A stretch of 64,000 bases of DNA from Nymphaea colorata (GCF_008831285.2 NC_045146.1:23079703-23143702), one strand, 5' to 3'. Shown: positions 1 to 14,247, counted from the first letter of the stretch. A program made the numbers and translations. The notes: a model not told the origin generated them from the sequence alone.

Positions 1-199
1 TCCCAAAACACCCCCCTTTTTGTGGCCTTACAGTTTTACTTATGGTGTTGCTCAATCTTTTATATTATTTGATTCTTAGGCAATAAGAAGAAGGAGGAGA
101 GTCCTGTCTCAATTTGATCACTTTCGGTGTAGTCCGTTAAAAAAGGGGAAATCGGATCCTGACCCGAGATCCATCTCGGACTTCAAGATATGGATCGGG

Positions 200-208
200 T
201 TTAGGGTT
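200..208 (-). promoter_or_regulatory. Telo-box-like motif upstream of XPB
   Basis: The plus strand reads TTTAGGGTT here, the reverse complement of the plant telo-box core AAACCCTAA. It lies about 230 bases before the proposed XPB start codon. Telo-boxes are known from promoters of plant housekeeping, translation and cell-cycle genes. A nine-base match can occur by chance, and I see no clear TATA box or mapped start site, so a promoter role is inference. Confidence 0.35.
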
Positions 209-437
209 AACAAAGGCTAATCACAGGCCCGATCCGTTAGCTTAGCGGATATGGAGCGGTTTTGCATGATTGCAGCTCCACCGACCCAACAGCTTCCCAT
301 ATAGCAGAGAGATGACAAGTGAGGAAGCAGGCGGACTCCCCTGCCCTTCCCTCTCGAATTTACGCGGCTAAAGGCAGAAGCTATTCAATTCACCGCCTGA
401 CTTTCTTCTCGTTCTTGATCCACGAGTTGTGTCTTTC

Positions 438-3400
438 ATGGCTACAAATGGTAATTTCTCTCTTCCCCTTCGATGCTCGCTTTGATTTTACGTATGGTTT
501 CCGATGGTTTTGATTCCTGCAACAATTCCCTGTTTCAGTGGACAAGGGTCGGCCCAGCAAGAAGATAAAGTTCTCTACCAGAGTGAGTGTTGGTCCTATT
601 CTTGGTCCATGTTTGTTTTATTTACTTATCTTTTTTGCAATTTGGGTTCCCAAGATATCGAAGGAAGTTGAGCATTTCTAGCATTCTTTTGATCGTTGGT
701 TTGGTTTCAGGACGATCGCAGAGATTTTGTTGGTGACGCTGACGGTGGCGGCGATTATGGGGACGATATGTATGATGGTCATCCGCGCGGTATTTGTGGA
801 TTTCACGTTTTTTGGTGTCTCGCGTTCGATTATTTCTTCCGTAGCGGTGATTGGACTCAAGGCGATCGCGGTGCTTTTTGGTTGCAGGAGAACCGGAGGC
901 TAACAAGAAAGACTTTTCGAAGCTTGAGTTGAAGCCTGACCATGTTAATCGACCTCTTTGGGTTTGCGTCGACGGCCGGATATTCCTGGAGACGTTTTCG
1001 CCCCTTTATAAACAGGCGTACGATTTCCTTATCGCCATTGCTGAACCGGTCTGCAGGTACACCTTTCTTCCTGTTTTTGGGTCTTCTGGATCATTGCGAA
1101 ATCTTGTCTTTCATGCCGTAGTTTGGGAAGGATTTGTGGATGCACTCAATCGTTTCCATTCAAGATGCAATCCCAAAACTTCTGCTCAATTTCTGGATAA
1201 GCTAGTGCATCCTTGTACGTCCTGTTTAGGGGGCGGTTGATGGTCTGGAATTTGGTTCTAGAAGCAAAATTCCATCTCATACTGGAATTGAAATGAATAT
1301 TCCAATTCCATCCAATTCCAGTTTTCTCATGCGTTTAGTAACCTGGAATTTTGATTCCATAATTAAAATTGACTTGTTTGATTTAAAGGGAATTAAAAAT
1401 CTGGAATTTTAATCATATGGCTGTTGGCTTCACATGAAACTTTGCAGCCTTCTAACCACGATTCCACCCAGCAATTAAAAAATCTGCAAAAAAAAAAAAA
1501 ACAGTTTGGACAAAAATAATTATAAAAATAATTAATTGAAACAACATGATGCTAGCTCGACACAGAGAGTTGATTTAGTAGTTTTGCAAGCATCCTCAGA
1601 AAAATTTAAAAATAATGTAAGCATGACACAATTGGGAAGATGACAGAAATTGGATTTTTCAGATATTACATCTGCGGACTAGGTATTTCTTCAAGCACAA
1701 AGCAGGTCCAAAGCATCATGACCTTCAATGTCCTCTAAACCACCTTCCATGCATGAAGATGGCAGATGGTAACATTTCCTAGCATTAGGCGCTACCATCT
1801 TCAAACAACCTTACATAGTTTACAAATCAAAAACTCTTTTTTGCTTGCTTTCATCTCTTGACTGCTCACAAGAACTGATGCAAGTCAACCGCTAGTCCAT
1901 ATTTACCGATATAAATTTTGCTGATAAGAAAGAACTTAAGAAGCCACCTGCAAACAAACCAAGTAACCAGCAACCAATTTTACGTTTTTTTTTTTTTACA
2001 ATTTTGTTAGTTATTAGTTTAGATCTATAGACCAAAACAAACTACAATAATTTCATTGGCAACAAGCTAAAATCAAAGCAGCATAAACAGAATCATCGGC
2101 AAGAATTTCTTCCCTTAGTCATTCCATTGAACATGAATGCCTCGGCAAGAATTCCTCTCTTGGTCATTCCATCGAACATCTGGAACGCCTGTTAAGAGGC
2201 CCAAAGTGGGTTTCTTCTCCCTGATCAACCCCTAATTCACCATTACGTTTCAAATTGATCCAGATTGCTAGTTCTGCAGTGAGAGGGAGAATTGCTTAAA
2301 ATAGGAAGAAGTTCTTGCCGAAATAGGGATAAGTGTGTGAAGCCCTTGAAAGACTGTGTAAGAAGGAAAGAATGGCAGCCTTCTACTGTTGAGTGAGAGA
2401 GTCTTCGTTTGAAAGAAGGAAAGGCACAAGAATGCAGCTTGCACAAACACGTTGAGAGAGAGAGAGATGACCAAATGCATAGAAAGGGGGAGTCTACACT
2501 GAGAGATTGGAAGATGCGACCAACGGTGAGAGGGAGAGGATTGAGAGTGCCTTTGTAGTGTGAGCAACAATGGTAGGAAAATGCAAATAGGGCTTCTCCT
2601 TCACGGCAAACAGGCAGGACATCAGCTTTCGCCTTCTCCTTCGTGCGAGGAAGGGGAAAGAAGGTGGAATTTTGACTTTGGAATCAAAATCCGAGCCCCC
2701 AAGGACCAGATTTTATTTCCAGAATTTTCATCCCAGAATTCGCCCTTGATTCCAGAATGGAAATTCCATGTTTGTTTTGGCGATCTCTTTTTGGAATTAA
2801 ATTATAAAATCCCATTGATTTTGGACAATCAAACACACCCTTAATTTTTTGTTTGACATGTATTGATGACGATGGGATGCTGGTGAATCATTCTGCAGAC
2901 CAGAATCTATGCATGAATACAATTTGACACCTCATTCGCTTTATGCTGCCGTGTCTGTTGGACTTGAGACAAGTACAATCATCAATGTGCTGGAAAAACT
3001 GTCCAAAACGAGGCTACCTAAGGACATCATTGATTTTGTTTATGCTTCAACTTCAAACTACGGGAAGGTGAAGCTTGTGCTCAAGAAGAATCGCTACTTT
3101 GTGGAGTCTCCATTTCCTGAGGTATGAACGGTGCTGCTTGTCTTGGCCGTGTTATGACATGATTGTGCATGTTGAACACTTAGTGCTGACAGTTGATCAA
3201 ACCATTCAGGTATTGAAGAAATTGTTGCATGACGAAGTCATTTCTCGAGCAAGGAAGTTCTCTTCTGAGGTTTGTTTTCAGCCTTTATTTCTCCTCATGC
3301 TGCAGAATAGTTCAGATGGAATTATTCACCTTTCGCATGCTGAGATAACATGTTGATTGTTCAATTATTTTGTATTTCCTTTCTTTTAATGTGTTTAGCT

Positions 3401-6400
3401 TGCAGGCAGAAGTGCCATAGTATTTTTTTGTAGATGTGGCAAAGTTAATGGATATGTTTACGTGAAGAAATTAATGCCAACCATAATTCGTTGTACATGT
3501 TTTTAACGGAAAATTTACAAATCATAAAATCCAATTGAAAGAGCGATTCGTCCTTTTTTCTTGTGTCACTTAGGAACTATTTTAACTCCATAACAACAGA
3601 AATTTCATATCATGACCTTGCAAGTTGATGAGCTTTGATGTGCGTGTGTCCTGTATTGCATTTGGATGTCAGATTAGTAAACTGAAATTTGCTATTTTTC
3701 ATTAAAACCTTTAACACCGGGATCCATGAAATATGGGTGCGCCTAAAAAGGCGACACACCTATGTGGACATGGGTGTGGGCCTGGACATGACAGCCTTAT
3801 TTTTTGTATTTTTGGGCTATTTTAGTATTTTTTGTACCTTTTGGGTATATTTTGGTATTTTGTTCAGTAATATATTTTTTTATGAATATAAAGAATGAAT
3901 ATATGTGTTTATTTAACTAAAATTTCATGATTATATGAATATGTACCCATCAATATATATATGTACGGCTGTGTTGCTGTGCCTAACTTTTTGAAAATTG
4001 CTCTGCACCCATACCAGCAGCCTCACTGGCACCCATGCCTATACCCATGTGACATAGCCAGGATGTTTGCTAATGCAACAACTTGTATCTCCAATTACCT
4101 ACTTGTACATATTACTTGAAGTCTTGAACAACATTATCTACTTGTTGCAGACCTTATTTGTCTTTTTATCTTTTTTTTTCTCATAGGTAATATATTACTC
4201 TAGATTTACCCTGTCTATACACACATCATTTGGATATCATTAGTCGTATTCCATATGTGCCCTAATGTTACTAAAATAGCACTATAAAGTATGTATGTCA
4301 GTTAACAGTCCTTGGATGTCAGGATGACACATTTATGGTCAGCAAAGCACTTGGTGGAATTGAAGGTGGTCATGAGGAGTTGCTTGATGCAGTGGACCTG
4401 GCTGCAGCAACAGAGGAGAAAGAAACACACTCTTTTGAAATTGATCCTGCTCAGGTGCCTTTCTGTCGTAAATACATCTATAAACATTTATATTATTTAT
4501 GGGCTGTGGTCTGCATGGTGTGAGTTATGCAATCGTGTGGGTAAATAGAACTTACCATGTCTTATTCCCAGGTTGAAAATGTTAAGCAACGGTGTTTGCC
4601 AAATGCTTTGAATTATCCAATGTTGGAAGAGTATGATTTCAGAAATGACAATGTAAGTATTCACCCTTATAGAATTTTGCTAAGTAGTGTGTGGTTGTGG
4701 CTTTCCAATTTTCTGAATTATCATGAATTGGTTGAGATTTTTTTTATTGGGTTTTATCTTTTAAATGTGAAACCAATGCCAATTTTCATAAAGTTCATCA
4801 ATTTAGTGCGTTTTGTATTTACAACCACATGATGACAGTGTACTACTGATATCTAACACTCTTTTTGAGGCTTTCACCTCAGATGTTTGTACTCCAGAAA
4901 ATGTGAAGCTGATGGAAGTCTTGTATTAATTAATGTAGTATGTACTTTGTGTTCATAACCAGATGATAAGTGTACTACATATGCTTTTTCAACTCAATGC
5001 TTGTACTCCTAGAAAAATTTCTTCTTCATTGTTTATTGTAGAAGGCTATAGAGAATATGAGATGATTGTCCATATGTTACGACCCATATAGGGATCTGTT
5101 GGGCATTAGGAGTTTAGTTCTGTTATGTTAGTTCTGTTATGTTTAGTATTTGACGTTTCAGTTTGGATCTGATTTTAGTAAGAGTCGGTCCAGTCTCGAC
5201 CCGTGATTACTTGTACTTAAGTTGGGATTTGCCCTAATTAAGCATGCTTTTGGATTGCCTTCTATCTCTCGTTTCCTTTCTCTTTTCTCGTTCCTCTCGC
5301 ACGCCCTTGTTAGCCGGCGGGTATCAAATGGTATCAGAGACAGGTTTGAACTCGCTGCTGCCACCGCTGGCGTCAGACGACCAAGACGCACCCGTTTTCA
5401 ACAATGCTGCCTTGGCAGCGGTAGAAGCGCATCGTGCTTGGACGGAGGAAACGATCATCGAAGTGAACCGCAGGCTGCAGACCATGGAACGAGTGCAAGC
5501 CGAGGCTGAGGCTCGTCTCCACACCGCCATAGCAGCAGGGTTTCGCGATCTGCTCCAGCAAGCCCCCACCATTGGCAGCGCTCCGCTCGGCGACCCACAT
5601 ACCAGCAACCGCTCACCAGCACCTGTGGTCCTCACCAGCTCGTCGACACTCACGACACCATGCTCTCTCCACGCGCCCAACACAGGTATGGCCGGGCAGG
5701 ATCAACGTATGCCGCCGATCAGCACCATACCCCTGTTTCAGCCAGCCATCGCGACCCTACCTCAGCCTCCGATCAGTGCAGGCGTCGCATTTGGTTCTTT
5801 CGGATCGACCGTGCCCGCTACCAACGTGCTGCCCACCGTTATGTTGAACTCCGTTACCGGTGGCACTAACAATGGAGCACTTCCCGGCCGCAACAACAGT
5901 CGAACAGACGCCCCTACGGGATTCTTTCCGACCTCATCTACTGGCTTTTATGGAGGTACTGAACCGGCACGCTTCAAGCACGCTAAGATCGACTTTCCCC
6001 GATTCAGCGGAGACGATTTACATAGCTGGATATTTAAAGCCGAGCAGTTCTTCGAGTGCCACGGGATCTTGGAAACGATGAACGTGGCTCATGCTGCCAT
6101 GAACTTTGAAGGGAAAGTCATTCGTTGGTACCGATGGCTGATTGATCAACACGGACGGCCAGACTGGAGGACCTTGATCTCAGCCATGGCAGCGCGTTTC
6201 GGACCTTCAGCTTATGTTGATTACAACCAGAAGCTCTCCAAAATATGTCAGACGGGGTCGATTGAAGACTACCAGGAGCGTTTCGAAGAACTTAGCAATA
6301 TGGTTCGGGGATGGCCAATAGAAGCTCTGATCGGTACTTTTGTTGGGGGACTCAAAGAGGAGATCCGTATTGAGGTGCAAGGCATGCGACCCCTCAATTT

Positions 6401-9400
6401 GCATGACTGTTTTGCGATAGCCCGTATGGTGGAGGAGAAGCAACAGCAATATAGGAGCCTCGGGCGAGGGGCGGCTGTGTTTCATCCTCAAGGAGCAGCC
6501 GATGAGTTAGGAAGCACCACCAGGTCGGGCGAACATAGGCAAACCAGCAAACCGCCCTATTATTCGCCGCCTTACTCTGGAACAGATACGCGAAAAGTGG
6601 TGACAAAATATTTGCTTCGACTGTGATAAACCATGGATGCCGGGCCACGCTTGTCGACGATTTCACATGTACCTAGTGGAGGAAGAAGGGGATGACGCTC
6701 CGTCTGAGACTATCGGAGAACAGGAACAACAGGAAGGGGAGATCGCTCAATCACCCGAAATATCCCTCCATGCCCTATCGGGTCACGAAGTACCACAGTT
6801 GATGCGTGTGGAGGGCCAGCTCAGAGGTTGAAAGGTCAGCGTATTAGTGGACACTAGCTCCACGCATAACTTCATTTGTGAGAAATCCGCTAGAGCTTTG
6901 GGGTGTACAATCGACTATCAGCCCGTGTTTGATGTGGTGGTGGGAGATGGAAGTACCCTAAAATGTCAAGGACGGTGCACCGATGAGAAATTGGAGATAC
7001 AGGGCCATGGGTTCTCGGTACAGTTGTATACATTGGCCATGGCTGGAGCGGACCTAGTCCTAGGCATCCATTGGTTGAAGGGGCTGGGCGAAGTGGTGTG
7101 GGACTTCGTTAACATGAAAATGCACTTTACCCAACTGGATGGGAAACGCCTAACCCTATCGGCTATGCTAGGACAACCAGTCCAAGATACCGCCACATCC
7201 AAGATGTTACGTGGGGCAGCCGCTTCATACGTGCTACTCATGACCAGCACCATGAGGGAAGAGAGGCCAGACCCGACCGCTACGGATGCTCGACTACCTG
7301 CCTTGCTAGAGGAGTTTTCAGATGCATTTGATGTCCCTCAGGCTCAGAGGTTACCTCCTCAACGCACATATGACCACCGCATAGAGCTTCAACCAGGGGC
7401 CGAAGCAGTGAAGAGGAGACCATACAGGTATAACCCGATCCAACGTGATGCCCTAACTCGATTGGTGCAAGAAATGTTGACACGGGGAATCATCCAGCCT
7501 GGTCGCAGCCCTTTTGCGTCTCCCGCCTTTCTTGTTCGTAAAAAAGATGGCAACTGGCGGTTCTGTGTAGATTACCGTGCCTTGAATGCCATAACAGTAA
7601 AGGATCGTTATCCCATTCCTATTGTGCAGGACCTTCTTGACTCGCTTAGGGGCGCAGCCCTGTTTTCGAAATTGGATCTTCGCGCCGGGTATGATCAGAT
7701 ATGGGTCGCACCACAGGATGTCCCTAAAACAACATTTTTAACCCCGGATGGACATTATGAGTTTCGGGTAATGCCTTTCGGTCTCACGAATGCCCCTGCG
7801 ACGTTTCAGTCCCTCATGAACGACATCTTCCGACCGCACCTGCACAAGTTCGTACAGGTCTTTTTTGATGACATCCTTGTCTTTAGTGCAGATGCAGAGA
7901 CACATTTAAATCATCTGCGGGTGGTGCTCTCTACCCTGCGACAACATTCCCTTCACGCCAAACTTTCTAAGTGCTCATTCGGGTTGAATGAAGTCACTTA
8001 CCTCGGCCATGTGATTGGCAAGGGAAGCGTGATGATGAAAGAGGATAAAGTTCTGGCAGTGCGCAACTGGGCTGTTCCTCAATCGGTCAGAGAATTACGT
8101 GGGTTCCTTGGACTGGTAGGGTACTACCATAAGTTCGTGCGCAACTTTGGCAATATCGCAGCTCCCTTGACACGCCTCACCAAAAGGGATCAGTTCCAAT
8201 GGTCCGACCAAGCCGGAGAAGCATTTGCCAAACTCAAAGAGGCCATCACGTCAGCACCTGTCCTACACATGTTCGACTTCACTAGGCAGTTTGAAGTAGA
8301 GACAGACGCATTCGACTTGGGAGTGGGCGCAGTTTTGAGCCAAGATCGACACCCAGTAGCATTTTTCAATCGCGCCATGGGACCCACGTTCAGCAACAAA
8401 TCCGCCTATGAGTGCGAGCTCATTGCTATGGTATTGGTGGTTCTTAGATGGTGGCATTACTTGTTGGGTAATAAATTTATGGTGCTCACGGACCATCACA
8501 GTCTACGTTACTGTCTACAGCAGAAAACATTGGTGCTGGCGGTGCAGCGTTGGGTGATGAAGTTGCTCAGCTTCGATTTTGAGATTCGCCATCGCAGCGG
8601 GAAAGAAAACCCGGCCGCAGACGGTCTCTCTCGACAGATGTAGGACGGGCACGGCCTCTGGACCCTATCGGCCATTCAGTGCAACATTTGGACAGACATC
8701 CAACATGCCCACCAATCAGCAGCGTCATTGCAAAGAATTCAAACCGATCTGCTACATAATCCTACGAGACGGTATGGATATGAGTGGCGCCCCCCTTACC
8801 TCTACTTCCGTAGCCGGGTATTTATCCCAACCGAGACAGCTCTGCCAGGTATTTTAATCTCACATTATCATGACTCGAAGAGCACAGGTCATGAAGGAGT
8901 AGAAGGGACTTATCGGCGTTTAAGGGCGGCATTTTTCTGGCCGGGGATGAAGCGCGCCATGCAGGACTATGTACGACAATGTGATGTATGTCAGCGCAAT
9001 AAGTATGAGACCACACGGCCCGTTGGCTTCTTACAGCCACTTCCTATTCCTGAGCAAATTTGGGAAGTTATATCCATGGACTTTATCGAGGGATTACCCC
9101 GCTCTAGAGAAAAGTCTGTTAGTTTGGTGGTGGTAGACAGACTCTCCAAATATGCCCACTTCATAGCACTTGCGCACCCTTTTTCAGCCAAAACAGTAGC
9201 GCAAACCTTTCAGGAGCAAGTGGGGAAGCTTCACGGTATGCCACGCTCCATTGTAAGTGACCGTGACTCAGTTTTCCTTAGTGCTTTTTGGCAGGAGTAC
9301 TTCAGACTACAGGGGACGCAGCTTAAGATGAGTACCGCGTATCGTCCACAAACGGATGGGCAGACAGAGATAGTAAATCGCAGTCTTGAGACTTATTTGC

Positions 9401-12400
9401 GATGCTTTGTGGGGGAGCGCCCCAAAACCTGGGTCAACTATCTATCATGGGCGGAGTTCGCTTACAATACCAGTTGGCATAGGTCCACGAACACCACCCC
9501 TTTTGAGGCTGTTTATGGGCGCCCTCCTCCTACTATCCGCAGATATCAATTGGGTTCGGCACGAGAGGAGTTTGTTGATACGCAGTTGCGGTGCCGCAAT
9601 GTGATTCTTAAGGAGCTAAAGGATCACTTGGCTGCAACACGGAATCGCATGGTGATTCAATACAACCGTCGTCATCGGGCACTTCAGTTCCAAGAGGGGG
9701 ATTGGGTTTTCCTAAGGCGACCACCTCAACGGCTAGTCAGAATGCGAGGGGCAGGACAAAGTAAGCTGTTGTCGAGGTATGTGGGTCCTTATAAAATTTT
9801 AAAGAGGATCGGTACTCTCGCCTACGAACTGCAATTACCACTGGGTAGCACCATACACCCAGTTTTTCATGTTTCCAAACTAAAGGCATGCCTTAAGCCA
9901 CCGACCGAAGGTGAAGTGGGAGCTGCCCCGGTCCTAGCGATTCCCATGGGCATACAACCCTTACGTCGCGTAGGAATACGACGACTCAAAGTGGACGGCA
10001 AGTGGCACGACCAATGGCTGATTGAGTGGCTCACCGAGGAGGAGATGCCAGCTTCATGGGAGGACTCGGAGGACATACAACAGCGTTTTCCATTCTTTGC
10101 ACCTTGAGGACAAGGTGTTATTGAAGGGGGAGTATTTTGTTACGACCCATATAGGGATCTGTTGGGCACTAGGAGTTTAGTTCTGTTATGTTAGTTCTGT
10201 TATGTTTAGTATTTGACGTTTCAGTTTGGATCTGATTTCAGTAAGAGTCGGTCCAGTCTGAACCCGTGATTACTTGTACTTAAGTTGGGATTTGCCCTAA
10301 TTAAGCATGCTTTTGGATTGCCTTCTATCTTTCGTTTCCCTTCTCTTTTCTCGTTCCTCTTGCACGCCCTTGTTAGCCGGCGGCTAACACCATATAATTG
10401 GATGCAGGCATCTCTGTATGCCTTATGCACATTACGAAATTAGTGACTTTGTCCCTACAAGCTATATATTTGTTTTTGAAGTGAACGATTTTGGAGAAGT
10501 TATGCATAGCTGGGTAGCCATGGAGCGCTCTATCTGGAATGATCCCATCAGTATGGAGTATGTCCTTTTTGTCATTTACTGATTCTATCTGTTTGTTTGG
10601 TTGTGTCTTGGTATCTCTCAGAAGTGAATTATTATCTTTCTTATGCTTGCCTGTCTTCGTCAAATATTGACACGTTTTAGGTTTATAAGTTTGCAGCTGT
10701 GGCCATAAACTCGCAAAATAGGTCATCAGACCTGAGTTCAGGTTCAGGTGTGGCATGGGTGCACCTTTCGGTTTTTGATGTTATACTTTGTTTCATCATG
10801 GCACATGCATCAACTTTCTAAAGGATGCTGTGCTTACAGCCATATATGAGAGAATAGGTTTGAAAAGGTTTAAGATCCAATCCTTGTCTTCTAGGCTCAA
10901 GCTGTCTGGTTTCATTTTAAACCTCTGGTAATCTTGAGCGAATAATGTCATGACAAAATAATGTCATTTTAGAAGCACGTGTTGCTTGAAGTGGAAAGCT
11001 CTTGGTTAGTAGTTTCTAATGCTGTGGTACATTGCAGGTGAATCCGGACTTGAATATGGAGCTCAAGCCTCAAGCCCAACCAAGGCCATACCAAGAAAAA
11101 AGCCTTAGCAAGATGTTTGGAAATGGTATGATGTGGTTTAGTCCTTTTATGGATTCATGAATGCTTGTCCTTATTGGACCTTTTGGGTTAATTAGATAGG
11201 AGCATATTCCAATTATCGATGCATCTTTGCTGCAGCTGCAGAGATTTTTTTTGTTTATCTTTTCTCAAGCTTTGTTAGTCTAGTGAATAACTTTGGAGAA
11301 TGAATTAGTGTTGCATTAATTTTCAAGTGCACAATCGTTCTTGACTTGTGGTCTCATGTTCAGTTGCATGTGCATAGTGACCCTACAGATGAACCCATCC
11401 CTTTTGGAAGTCATGTAATTTTAGTTTCAATTAGCAAAAAGGTCATTTCTTATCAGATGTTTCATTTGTTGGCATAATTGTATCAATGTTTTGTGCTTGA
11501 TTGATTGGCATAATTGTTTCAGAAATGACATTCGTTTTTTATTATGACATACCTCTTACAACAAGGTGGTTTGGTAGTTTATTCCTACAAAATGGAATGG
11601 GATTCATTGGTTCAACTATTCTTTAGTTCACTGACATTGGTGACATCTTGACCATATGTCTGTTTGGTTTACTGCTGTGAATAATAATACATTTCCTTTC
11701 TGTTATGGTTATTTGACTGGATGCTTTATGGTTTCAGGAAGAGCTAGATCTGGGATTATCGTACTTCCCTGTGGAGCAGGAAAGTCTCTTGTTGGGGTTT
11801 CTGCAGCTTGTCGGATAAGAAAAAGTTGTCTCTGTCTGGCTACCAATGCTGTCTCTGTCGATCAGTGGGCTTTTCAATTTAAGCTTTGGTCTACTATCCG
11901 AGATGATCAGATTTGTCGTTTTACTTCTGATAGCAAGGAAAGATTTCGTGGTAATGCTGGTGTGGTTGTGACTACATATAATATGGTTGCTTTTGGAGGT
12001 AAAAGATCAGAGGAATCTGAAAAGATTATTGAAGAAATTCGAAACAGAGAATGGGGCTTGCTTCTTATGGATGAGGTACTTTTGGATGTCTTTTTGTACC
12101 CTTTTTCCAGTTGTCATGTGATAGCTTCTTATTTATAAGGAAGTCTACTCTATATATATTGTCATTTTTGTGAGACAGTGTTAAGTTTTTTTTGCAATAC
12201 ATGGTGTTAATTTTGGTATCTTTTCTCATCTTTAATTATCTTTTTTTTTTTTGCAGGTTCATGTGGTTCCAGCACATATGTTTCGGAAGGTTATTAGTAT
12301 CACAAAGTCTCATTGCAAACTTGGGCTTACAGGTCTGTTTCTTAAAATTGGATTTCCATTGTTATATAATATCTCTATTCATTTCACTGAAAAAACAGTA

Positions 12401-14197
12401 TGCCTCTTTGGATTCAGCTACATTGCTGAGAGAAGATGAGCGTATAACAGATCTGAATTTCCTGATTGGTCCAAAATTATATGAAGCAAACTGGCTGGAT
12501 TTAGTAAAAGGTGGTTTTATCGCAAATGTGCAATGTGCAGAAGTGTGGTGCCCAATGACAAAGGAGTTCTTTGCAGAGTATCTGAGAAAGGAAAACTCGA
12601 AGAAAAAGCAGGTTGGGTCTTGTACTTTTTTTCACATCCATGCATATTCTCACAAAATGCATCTATCAACTATTTTCTTTCTCTAAATTTGTTATGACTT
12701 CAACAATTTGACATTCAAAAACGTCTAGATATGCCTACTTCCCAAGTTTTATAGTTTTTAGCTTTATTTAATGGTAATTTGCCTTTTGTCATAAACCTTC
12801 CCTGAATTTCATCCTCTGCAACAATTATGATATTGTATTGCAGGTTGACCATTTATCTTCTTTGATGGTTAGCCATGATGCAAGCTGTAGATTAACATTA
12901 CCTGTGGAGATCGGTTATTTGACTGATCCCTACGTGCTCCAGTTCACAGGGGCTAGAGGACATACGACGTTATTATGTGCTTTATTATAACAGTATGTGC
13001 ATAACATGTTCTTCCTTTATGACCATGATTTTTAAATTTAGACAAATGTATAGTCTTGAAAGATGATCTTTGTTGCTGAAACAGAGATCATTGTTACTTG
13101 GTGATTTAAGTTTTTCTGTAATCTCTCTAAGGTCTATCCCATCTCTTTAAGGATGGCTGAGTTCCTGCTAAGGTTGTGAGTGACATGGTGCCTTTTGGTG
13201 CTGATTGTTTCTAAGAAAATGCCTTATACTGACTGTACACAGATATCCTTCCCCTTTTCTGTGTGACTGTCATTCTAATCAGAAAATTGCTGTGTTTGAA
13301 TATGTTATTTTGATAGTACCAATTGCATATTGCTTTTCAGGCACTATATGTTATGAATCCCAACAAATTTAGGGCTTGTGAGTTTTTGATACGGTTCCAT
13401 GAACAAGAGCGAGGAGACAAGATAATTGTATTTGCTGACAATCTCTTTGCACTTACTGAGTATGCAATGAAGCTTCGGAAACCTATGATCTATGGTGCTA
13501 CCAGGTTCACAGCAACTACATTTACAGTTTGGTTTTCTGTGTCAAGGTTGTTACTAACTAGTAACTTTCTTTTGGGTACAGCCACAGTGAACGAACAAAG
13601 ATTCTTTCTGCATTTAAACACAGTCCAGATGTCAACACAATTTTCCTTTCTAAGGTTGGTAAATTATGTATTACATGATTAATACTTGTTAAGGTTATGT
13701 GATTAATATTCATTGTCACCCTTTTCTAAAGGTTTTGACGTCATGTGCATATGCATTCCCACAGATGAATGTTTCTTGCATCCAGTTATTTAAGATATCT
13801 TTCTGTGCTCATTCCCAAGATTGCTCAACTTTGTGTTGATAAACTCTGCTGTCCTCTTCTAATATGTGACTGTTGCTTGGTGCGTGGAAAGTGCCTTGCT
13901 TCGGTTTCCAAGTGAGAAATCATCAGCTTTTGAGTCCTGGGGCTGGCATGATGGGTAGATCTTGACTAGGGACTTGCGTCAGTTATTTAGCTGATCTGGT
14001 TTAGGGTTTGCTATGTTGGTTCATGCATCTGAGGAAAAAATGCTTGTGCTACTTGCATCTGCATTGCAATTATTTGGATTTCGCCAACCCTTGTACACTA
14101 TGAAGTATATAAAGGTATGGGTGCCAGTGTGGGTCTTGGTACTGGTACAGGTGCGGAATAGTTTTCAAAAAGTTGGGCACGGGCATCTATCTATCTA

Positions 14198-14247
<50 letters not shown>

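Larger units (their letters stand above)
5075..10389 (+). mobile_element. Full-length Ty3/gypsy chromovirus, decayed coding capacity, in XPB intron 8
   Basis: A 5,315-bp LTR retrotransposon in the same orientation as XPB. Order: 5' LTR, tRNA-Met-type primer site, gag, protease, reverse transcriptase, RNase H, integrase with a chromodomain-like C-terminus, polypurine tract, 3' LTR. Domain order (integrase after RNase H) is that of Ty3/gypsy. The C-terminal frame (QWLIEWL, then [14 protein letters not shown]) resembles the chromodomain of plant chromoviruses. The short LTRs and overall length suggest the Reina group, but that is inference. The LTRs are 252 bp each and differ by nine substitutions and no indels by eye (about 96% identical), so insertion is fairly recent. 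Coding is broken by a frameshift shortly before about 6565 and by in-frame stops at 6601, 6829 and 8641, so it could move only with help from other copies. Confidence 0.96.

Noticed and set aside
851-1240. 129-codon plus frame as an independent gene
   Set aside because: Its central part is XPB exon 4 (888-1056); both flanks are intron sequence.
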